Assembly: GCF_036030735.1 (NCBI RefSeq)
Contig: NZ_CP107928.1
Span: 1,488,001 to 1,552,000, forward strand
Reading direction: 5' to 3'
Length of the DNA stretch: 64,000 bases
DNA from: Streptomyces sp. NBC_00425
GTDB taxonomy: Bacteria; Actinomycetota; Actinomycetes; Streptomycetales; Streptomycetaceae
Under the pieces are notes generated by a model. It did not search any database. It was not told the DNA's origin and worked only from the letters and a program-made list of their open reading frames with translations. Position numbers and translations under genes: made by a program. Shown piece by piece: positions 1 through 6,885 of the stretch; the stretch's first letter is position 1, and the number at the start of each line of letters is the position of its first letter.

Positions 1-1
1 C

Positions 2-283
2 CTCGTCCATCTGTGGCTGCTGTCCGCCAACCGCGACGAACGGGTCTTCGAGGACGCGGACGCGTTCCGCCCGGACCGTTCCAACGCCCGGCAGGCCGCG
101 TTCGGTCACGGCATCCACTACTGCATCGGGGCGCCGCTGGCCCGGCTCGAGGGCCGGATCGCCCTCGACGCCCTGCTGGACAGGTACGTCCGCATCGGCG
201 TCGATCCCGCGGTGCGGCTCAGCTGGCACGGGACCAACGTCTTCGGCGCCCGGCACCTGCCCCTGCGTGTGCACCACGCCTGA
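2..283 (+). CDS. Cytochrome P450, C-terminal fragment (5' end outside window)
   Basis: The reading frame is open from the first bases of the window to the stop at 281-283 and gives the last 93 residues of a cytochrome P450. The haem-ligand loop is intact, reading FGHGIHYCIGAPLARLE, which fits the family pattern FGxGxHxCxG with the cysteine as the axial thiolate. Before it is the usual region ending in a PDR-like element (FRPDRSN). P450s of this kind hydroxylate or epoxidise macrolides and need a ferredoxin; one is encoded at 33716. The gene is followed after 64 bp by a second P450, so the two and the acyltransferase after them probably form one tailoring operon. The substrate cannot be told from this fragment. 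Confidence 0.93.
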   Translation, partial: LVHLWLLSANRDERVFEDADAFRPDRSNARQAAFGHGIHYCIGAPLARLEGRIALDALLDRYVRIGVDPAVRLSWHGTNVFGARHLPLRVHHA

Positions 284-347
284 GGCGGCGGCCCACGTCC
301 CTCCCCCAAGCCCCCAGTCCCGGCCCCTCTCACGACGGAGCGACCCC

Positions 348-1568
348 ATGAAGACCAGGCCCGACCCGCCCGTGATCCCCTCGGAACGGGGCAGGTGCCC
401 GTTCGACCCGCCCGCCGAGTACGCGCGGCTGCGCGCCGAGCAGCCGGTCAGCCCGGTCACCTTCGAGGTGGCGCCGAAGGACACCTCGGGCTGGCTGGTG
501 ACCCGGCACGACCTGGTCCGGCAGATCCTCGCCGACGACCGCTTCAGCCACCGGAACGAGTTGCTGGCGCATGTGGTCGCGCCGCCGTTCCCGATGACCG
601 AGTACGCGCCGCAGCCCTCCCCGCCCGGCTCGTTCGCGAAGATGGACGCCCCCGACCACACCAAGTACCGGCGGCTGCTGGCAGGGCACTTCACGCTGCG
701 GCGCATTCAGCAGTACGAGCCGCAGCTGACGCGCATCGTGGACGGGGCGCTGACGGAGATGGCCGCCGAAGGCTCCCCCGTCGACCTGGTCACCGGCTTC
801 GCGGAGAAGGTCAGCCTGCGCTCGGTGTGCTCGTTGATGGACGTCTCGCCGGAACTGATGGACGGCATCCAGGAGCACTTCTCGGCACTGATGACCCTCA
901 CCTACACGCTGGAGGAGTTCATCCACCACGTGGAGTCGATGGACGGGCTCATCCGGCCGATGGTGCGGGAGCGGACGGCAGAGCGGGGCGAGGACTTCTT
1001 CGGCCGGCTGGCGGCGACCGGTGAGCTGACCGAGGACGAACTGGTCAACCTCGCCGTCCTCACCCTGGGCGGCTCGCTCGACACCACGCCGAACATGCTG
1101 TCCCTCAGTGTCTTCGCCCTGCTGGAGAACCCGGACCAGCTGGCCCTGCTGCGGGAACGGCCGGAGCTGTACGAGACCGGCGCGGTGGACGAGCTGCTGC
1201 GCTATCTGACGATCTCCCAGATGGGTTCCAGCCGGTGCGCGCTGGAGGACGTGGAGATCGGCGACACCGTGATCAGGGCGGGTCAGACGGTGGTCCTGGC
1301 GCTGCCCGCCGCCAACCGCGACCCCGAGGTCTTCACCGACCCCGATCGGCTCGACGTCACCCGCGTCCCCCGCAAACACCTCGCGCTGGGCTTCGGCGCG
1401 CACCAGTGCCTGGGTCAGCACCTGGCGCGGGCCAGCCTGCGCATCGGACTGCGCGCCCTGTTCGAACGCTTCCCCTCGCTGCGGCTCGCGGCGCCGGCCG
1501 GGGAGGTACCGCTGCGCGACCGGGCCGTGCACTACGGCGTGGACCGACTGCTCGTGTCCTGGAGCTGA
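348..1568 (+). CDS. Cytochrome P450, CYP105-like
   Basis: Full-length P450 of 406 residues. The ATG at 348 was chosen because a Shine-Dalgarno ACGGAG lies 8-13 bases before it; a longer open frame back to 267 would overlap the previous gene. The family motifs are visible. The I-helix has an Asp245-Thr246 acid-alcohol pair in GGSLDTTPNM, with one residue more than the common AGHETT form. The K-helix ExxR is Glu282/Arg285. The haem loop LGFGAHQCLGQHLAR has Cys354, and its wording is typical of the CYP105 family of Streptomyces. It would be a soluble monooxygenase acting with a ferredoxin and a reductase, probably on the polyketide or its naphthoquinone side chain. Its stop is 5 bp before the next gene, so the two are likely co-translated. 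Confidence 0.93.
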   Translation: MKTRPDPPVIPSERGRCPFDPPAEYARLRAEQPVSPVTFEVAPKDTSGWLVTRHDLVRQILADDRFSHRNELLAHVVAPPFPMTEYAPQPSPPGSFAKMDAPDHTKYRRLLAGHFTLRRIQQYEPQLTRIVDGALTEMAAEGSPVDLVTGFAEKVSLRSVCSLMDVSPELMDGIQEHFSALMTLTYTLEEFIHHVESMDGLIRPMVRERTAERGEDFFGRLAATGELTEDELVNLAVLTLGGSLDTTPNMLSLSVFALLENPDQLALLRERPELYETGAVDELLRYLTISQMGSSRCALEDVEIGDTVIRAGQTVVLALPAANRDPEVFTDPDRLDVTRVPRKHLALGFGAHQCLGQHLARASLRIGLRALFERFPSLRLAAPAGEVPLRDRAVHYGVDRLLVSWS

Positions 1569-1573
1569 CGGCC

Positions 1574-2983
1574 GTGGCTCGGAAGGACTCCGCGCACCGC
1601 GCGGCGAGGAAGGGCCTGCCCGCGTTCCGCACCGCCGTCGACAGCCGGGTGGAGCGGGTGCACACCGTGCGGGCCGGCGCGGCCGACGGCGCACGGATCC
1701 GGCTGACCGGCTACGACCTGCTGACCGGTCCGTGGTACACGCCGCTGACGTTCTTCTACCGCGGCACCCTCGACGGCGCGGCGCTGCGCGACTCGCTGGC
1801 GCGCACGCTGCGCCGCTACCCCCTGCTCGCGGGGCGTCTGGAGCGGGACGCGGACGGCGGACTGAGCGTGCTCTGCAACGACGCGGGCGTCCGGTTCACC
1901 GAGGCGTTCTGCCCCGACCCGATGCGCGAGTTCGGCCACGGCCTGCGCGCCGAGCCCGTCATCGGGAAGTTGCTGCGCGAAGTGAGCGCGTTCGGCGTGG
2001 TGGGCCGGGACACGCCGCTGCTGAAGATACGACTGACCCGGATGGCGGGCGGCGGCTCCGTTCTCGGCGTGCTCGTCAACCACAGCCTCGCGGACGGCGG
2101 CAGCACCCTCGCCTTCCTGGAGAGCTGGTCGCGCGAGCACCTCGGGACGCCGTGGGAAGAGCCCAGTCACGACCGCGCGGCGCTGGACGGGCTCGGTCGG
2201 CTGTCCACGGACTCCGCCACCCTCGATGCGCGGGCGTTCGTGGGTGTGGGCAGGGTCCGACACCTGACGACCACACTGCGGGTGGGCGTCAACAAGCTGG
2301 CGACCGTCACGACCCGGTTCGGGGCGGCGGAACTGGCCGCGCTCAAGGCGGAGGCCCAGCGGACCCTGCCCGGACCGGACGCGTGGGTGTCGACGAACGA
2401 CGCGCTCACCGCGCACCTTTGGCAAGTACTGAGCGAACTGCGGGGCCGTCCGGCCGACGCCGTGGAGTGGCTCGGGCTGATCGTCGGCGCGCAGAGCCGG
2501 CTGGGCGACGCCCTGCCGTCCTCCTACTGGGGCAACTGCGTCAGCAACAGCTGGACCTCGCTCGACGCCGCCCGGTTGCGCGAGTCACCGCTGGGAGTCG
2601 TGGCGAGGGACGTGCGGCGCTGCCTGGAGAGCAACACCGAGGACAAGATCCGCGACGAGATCGCCTTCCTCGGCTCCTACCGGCGCAAGGGCGTGTCCCG
2701 GCACGTGATGTCGGTGCGAGCCCCCGACGTGTCGACGACGTCCCTGTCGGTCAACAACTGGTCGCAGTTCCCGTTGTACCGGATCGACCTCGGCGCCGGA
2801 CGCCCCTTCTGGTACGAGTTCCCCGACCTGCCGGTACCGACGGTGCACATCGCGCCCACGCCCGAGGAGGACGCCGGACGGGACGTGTACCTGTGCCTGC
2901 CCGAGGCCGAAGCCGCTGTGGCGGACACCGCGCCGTGGCGGGAGCGGCTGCACACCCGCAGCGGGACGTCCGTCGGATCGTGA
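1574..2983 (+). CDS. BAHD-type acyltransferase (transferase family PF02458-like)
   Basis: A 469-residue protein starting at GTG 1574, with GGAG at 1561-1564. It shows both hallmarks of the BAHD/trichothecene acyltransferase fold: a catalytic HxxxDG motif (NHSLADGGS, His170 and Asp174) and, near the C-terminus, DLGAGRP (Asp405), which matches the structural DFGWGxP motif in position and shape. BAHD enzymes move an acyl group from acyl-CoA to a hydroxyl or amine. They are common in plants and fungi and much less so in bacteria. Sitting directly behind two P450s, it probably acylates a hydroxyl of the finished or glycosylated macrolide. The alternative, a condensation-domain-like protein of the same superfamily, is less likely because of the DLGAG motif. 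The acyl donor and acceptor are unknown. Confidence 0.8.
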   Translation: MARKDSAHRAARKGLPAFRTAVDSRVERVHTVRAGAADGARIRLTGYDLLTGPWYTPLTFFYRGTLDGAALRDSLARTLRRYPLLAGRLERDADGGLSVLCNDAGVRFTEAFCPDPMREFGHGLRAEPVIGKLLREVSAFGVVGRDTPLLKIRLTRMAGGGSVLGVLVNHSLADGGSTLAFLESWSREHLGTPWEEPSHDRAALDGLGRLSTDSATLDARAFVGVGRVRHLTTTLRVGVNKLATVTTRFGAAELAALKAEAQRTLPGPDAWVSTNDALTAHLWQVLSELRGRPADAVEWLGLIVGAQSRLGDALPSSYWGNCVSNSWTSLDAARLRESPLGVVARDVRRCLESNTEDKIRDEIAFLGSYRRKGVSRHVMSVRAPDVSTTSLSVNNWSQFPLYRIDLGAGRPFWYEFPDLPVPTVHIAPTPEEDAGRDVYLCLPEAEAAVADTAPWRERLHTRSGTSVGS

Positions 2984-3021
2984 CGCCGGCCGGCCGCGCG
3001 CCGTCATCAGCCCTGACCCGA

Positions 3022-3043
3022 TCCGGGCCCGAAAAGGCCCGGA
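3022..3043 (+). terminator. Intrinsic hairpin terminator after the P450/BAHD operon
   Basis: A perfect 8-bp stem (TCCGGGCC/GGCCCGGA) with a 6-base A-rich loop lies 38 bp after the acyltransferase stop and before the first regulator. There is no U-tract, as is usual in Streptomyces. Confidence 0.7.
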
Positions 3044-3261
3044 CGGCCAAAACGGCACAGAAGGCCACGGACGGACACGGACGGGATGAAGGCACAGCTA
3101 GGGGAAAAGAGTGATCCAGGCTTTCTACCGGCCCGGTTTACGCGAGGATGGCTCATCGGGAGGGGTTCCACGTGTCAGTGCCGGTCTTCACGACCGGTCC
3201 TGCGGGGCGTGGGCACGGGTCCCGGTCGCCACCGGCGCTCCGGGAGAGAGGTACAGGGTGG

Positions 3262-6153
3262 ATGACCGCTGTGCACGGGAGCGTTACCCGCGAACGGCAG
3301 CAGAGGGGGCCGGGCCCGGAGCCGGTGGAGCGTGAGGGCGAACTCGCCCTCCTCGTCGAGCTCACGCGGCGCACCGCGGCCGGCGACCCCGCTCTGGTCA
3401 TGCTCGAAGGCCCGGACGGCATCGGCAAGACGACCCTGCTCCGCGCTCTGGTCGCCCAGGCACGGGCCGAGGGTCTGCGCGTGGTCCACACCACAGCTGG
3501 GCAGGAGGGCGAGCGGCTGCCCCTGAGCACTGCCCACACCCTGCTGGCCGGCCTCGACGCGGGCGCGGGCCTGATGCCCCTGACCGCATGGGCGCATCCG
3601 CCTGACGCCTCCGGCGCGAACGCGCGGTTGCGGGAGCTTCCCTGCTATGACGTCGACGGCTCGACCCTGTCCTTCGGCGTACTCGCCGAACTGCACGAAG
3701 TGGTCCGGTCCGCCGCGGCCGAGAGCCCATTGGTCATCGTGGTGGACGACGCGGAGGAGGCCGACACCGCGTCGCTGCGCTTCCTCGCGCACACCGCGCG
3801 CCGCCTGGCGGGTCTGCCGGTGCTGCTGGCGCTCGCCCGTCGCAGCGGCGCCGACGAGCCGGCCCTCAACGACGTGGCAGCCCTCCCTCTGTGCCGGCTG
3901 GTGCGGCCGCGTCCCCTGACGAGTGAGGGAATCGGCCTGCTGACGCTGCGGCTGCTCGGCTCGGAGACCGACGCGGCCTTCCAGGAGTCGTGTCTGGCGG
4001 CCACCAACGGCAACCCCCTGCTGGCGACGCGACTCCTGACGGCGCTGCGCGAGGAGCGGCTGCCGCTCACCGCCGACCATGTCGCCTCCGTGCCCGGACA
4101 GGACATCCACGCGTTCCGCCTGCGCGCGGCGGGTCTGCTGCACCGGCACCCCGCGGCCACCGTCCAGGCCGCCCGGGCCCTGGCCGTGCTCGGGGACAGG
4201 GTCACACCGGAGAACGGCGCCCGCCTCGCCCTGCTGGACAGCCCGGTCTTCGCCCGCTCCCTGCTCGCCCTCGTCTCCGACGGGCTCGTCACGTCGAACA
4301 GCGACGGAAGCTGGTCCTTCTCCCACGCCCTGCTGCGCGACGTCGTCCTCGGCGACATGTCCGACGACGAACGCGACGCCGTGCACGGTCGCGCGGCGCG
4401 GTTGCTGCACGACGAGGGGGCGAGCCCCTCGGACGTGGCCGAGCACCTCTGCCACGCGCCGTCCACCGCACATCATCCCTGGGCCGCCGCCGTCCTGCGC
4501 GACGCCGCCCGTGAGGCCGTCCTGCACGCCTCACCGGTCCGAGCGGTGGAGCTGCTGCGCGCCTGCGTGCCCGAGGGCACCGAGGAAGCGGGCGACCCGG
4601 GCCTGCTCTTCGAACTGGGCGTGGCCGAGATGAGGGTCGACGTCGAGGCCAGCGTCCGTCACCTGACGTCTGCGCTGGACGGGGCGACCGAGCCGAAACT
4701 GCGACTCGAGGCCCTCGTCGCGCTCGCCGAGGCACTCACCCTCCAGGGCCAGGTGGCGCGCGCGGCGGGCCTCCTGGCCCGATGCCGTTCCGAAGCGGCC
4801 TCGACCGCCTCAGGGGCGGCCGATCCGCAACTGATGGAGGCGCAACTGCTCATCGCGGCCTCCGCCAACCGGGCCGCCTACACCGAACTGCTCCAGACCG
4901 TCTCGTTCGACCTATCCCTGCCCGGCGACACTCCCGAGCAACGCGCTCTGCTCGCCACACGGGCCGTCATCTCGGCGTCCCGCATGGACCGCGTCGCCGA
5001 AGCCGTCGCGGCCGCCCGCACCGCGATCCGCCGCAGCACGGCGACCACCGACGACCCGGTCTTCCTCGGCGCCGCCGCGTCGGGACTGCTGTACGCGGAC
5101 CTCCCGCACGAGGCCGATGCGGTCTACCAGAGGCTGGTCATAGGGGCCGACGCGGTGCTCGGCCCGGGCCATCGGAACCTGCTCGCCCTCAGCGCGGAGG
5201 CGCACCAGCGACTCGGAGCCCTCGAGCAGGCCTCACGCGCCAGCGCCGCCGCCCTTGCGGGCATCACCGTCGCACGGGCCACCCCGTTCGAGGCCCTGGC
5301 GCTCGCCGTGCGCCTTCACACGCTGCTCGACCAGGGCGATCTGGCTCAGGCCGCCCTCCTGGAGGCGGAGATACCCGACCCCGTCCAGGACGACTCCTGG
5401 CAGTGGAACGAAGTGGTGAGCGCCCGCGGCCGCCTGTATCTGGCCCAGGAGGACCCCACGCGGGCCCTGGTCCACTTCGAGGAGTGCGCCCGCCGGCAGG
5501 CGGGCTGGCAGCGCACCAGCCCGGCTGTCTCGCCCTGGTGGTACTGGGCCGGACGCACCCATCTCGCCCTGGGCGACCGCGCTTCGGCGCTCGCGCTGGC
5601 GGAGAGGGCCGTCGCCGACGCCCGGTCCGCGGGCCTGCCGTGCGCGTTGGGCGCGGGACTCGAACTGTGGGCGGCGACGATGAGCGACGACCAGCGGCCG
5701 GCCCTCCTGGAGGAGGCCGAACAGGTCCTCACGGGCACCCGGGCCGCCCTGTCGCTCGCCCGGGTCCGGGTCGCCCGGGGCCAGGCGCTCCAGCGGCTCG
5801 GGTACAAGAAGGCCGCTCGCGAGGTACTGCGGCAGGGCTGGGAGGAGGCGTACGGCGTCGGTTCCCTGCCCCTCCACACGGTCGCCCACCGGGCGTTGCT
5901 CGCCACCGGTGCACGACCGCGCCGTCCCGTGTCCCGAGGACCGGGCGCGCTCACACAGAGCGAGTCGCAGGTCGCTCGCCTCGCGGCCGACGGAAGGTCG
6001 AACGCGTACATCGCCGAGACGCTGTTCGTCACGCGTCGAACGGTGGAGGTCCACCTGACCTCGGTCTATCGCAAGCTGGGCCTGACGGGGCGGCGAGAGC
6101 TGTGGGACTCGCTGGAGTCGCACGGCTTCCATGACGCCGGGCCCGGGCAGTGA
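3262..6153 (+). CDS. LAL-family LuxR transcriptional regulator (first copy)
   Basis: A 963-residue protein from ATG 3262, with the purine run GAGAGAGG at 3244-3251; an upstream in-frame ATG at 3148 is possible but would add 38 residues with no family counterpart. The N-terminal ATPase has an intact Walker A, GPDGIGKT (residues 50-57), and a Walker B, VIVVDDAEEAD. A long helical tetratricopeptide-like middle follows. The C-terminal LuxR helix-turn-helix includes VARLAADGRSNAYIAETLF and TVEVHLTSVYRKLG. LAL regulators are ATP-dependent activators of macrolide PKS operons. It is separated from both neighbours by hairpins and so is probably monocistronic. A half-palindromic CTAGGGGAAAAGAG lies about 160 bp upstream, near 3098. 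Confidence 0.92.
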   Translation: MTAVHGSVTRERQQRGPGPEPVEREGELALLVELTRRTAAGDPALVMLEGPDGIGKTTLLRALVAQARAEGLRVVHTTAGQEGERLPLSTAHTLLAGLDAGAGLMPLTAWAHPPDASGANARLRELPCYDVDGSTLSFGVLAELHEVVRSAAAESPLVIVVDDAEEADTASLRFLAHTARRLAGLPVLLALARRSGADEPALNDVAALPLCRLVRPRPLTSEGIGLLTLRLLGSETDAAFQESCLAATNGNPLLATRLLTALREERLPLTADHVASVPGQDIHAFRLRAAGLLHRHPAATVQAARALAVLGDRVTPENGARLALLDSPVFARSLLALVSDGLVTSNSDGSWSFSHALLRDVVLGDMSDDERDAVHGRAARLLHDEGASPSDVAEHLCHAPSTAHHPWAAAVLRDAAREAVLHASPVRAVELLRACVPEGTEEAGDPGLLFELGVAEMRVDVEASVRHLTSALDGATEPKLRLEALVALAEALTLQGQVARAAGLLARCRSEAASTASGAADPQLMEAQLLIAASANRAAYTELLQTVSFDLSLPGDTPEQRALLATRAVISASRMDRVAEAVAAARTAIRRSTATTDDPVFLGAAASGLLYADLPHEADAVYQRLVIGADAVLGPGHRNLLALSAEAHQRLGALEQASRASAAALAGITVARATPFEALALAVRLHTLLDQGDLAQAALLEAEIPDPVQDDSWQWNEVVSARGRLYLAQEDPTRALVHFEECARRQAGWQRTSPAVSPWWYWAGRTHLALGDRASALALAERAVADARSAGLPCALGAGLELWAATMSDDQRPALLEEAEQVLTGTRAALSLARVRVARGQALQRLGYKKAAREVLRQGWEEAYGVGSLPLHTVAHRALLATGARPRRPVSRGPGALTQSESQVARLAADGRSNAYIAETLFVTRRTVEVHLTSVYRKLGLTGRRELWDSLESHGFHDAGPGQ

Positions 6154-6885
6154 CGGCCGCTCGCCGAACCGCTCCGGGCGAGCCCCGAACCCCTGCCGGA
6201 CGTCATCGGAGTGTGTTCCGCATGACACAACGGGGCAATGTGACGTCCATTCAGGAGAGCACCTCGCAATGGGGTGTTGAAAGCCCGCTTTCCGACGCCC
6301 CTCCCTCGCAAGGCGCGGGAGGCGGGCGACGCAGGCATTTCCTGCAATTGCACGCGCGCTGACACAGCCGACCCTCCGACGTTCGCGGACGCAATTCCGC
6401 ACCGGCCCGGCGCGCCTCCCACCTGGCACGCCGTGCCGTGACGGCCGTGAACGACCGGCTCGCGACGCCATCCGTCCTTGCCCGGCCGGGCTTTATGGAG
6501 CCTTCCGCCGGACGACACTTCCGTTTGCCTTCTGCGCCCCCTTGCTGGCGCACCCTTCGCTGTGATCTGCTGAAGCTCAAAGTCGCAAGGGCCATGAGTG
6601 AACTTTCGGCACATCTTCTGTATGGGTGACTCCATGTTTTCTCCGCACACCGCCCCTCCGGCTCGCGCCGTAGCCTTTGCCTCGCATCGCCGTCCTGAGC
6701 CGACGGTTTCTCCCGGTCCGGGCCACCGATAGCACCCCACGGCCCGGCACAGCGCGTCCCGCGCGCCGGCCGAGACACGCCCGCCCGGTGGTCACCACCC
6801 GATCCGCCGGTCCCGGACGGGCACAGCGACCACCCAGCTCCGCCGCCCAGGGCAGCATCCGCGCGCACGAGGGAGTACCAGCACG
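6154..6885 (+). other. 732-bp intergenic region upstream of the second LAL gene
   Basis: No reading frame with good codon bias is present. The region is less GC-rich than its surroundings, especially about 6480-6640. Apart from the hairpin at its start it holds a perfect short palindrome (GAAAGC-CC-GCTTTC, 6279-6292). I found no convincing -35/-10 pair. The length suggests a regulated promoter with several binding sites for the TTA-containing regulator that follows. Confidence 0.5.
6159..6183 (+). terminator. Hairpin after the first LAL gene
   Basis: GCTCGCC and GGCGAGC form a perfect 7-bp stem around an 11-base loop, starting 5 bp after the stop codon. Confidence 0.55.
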
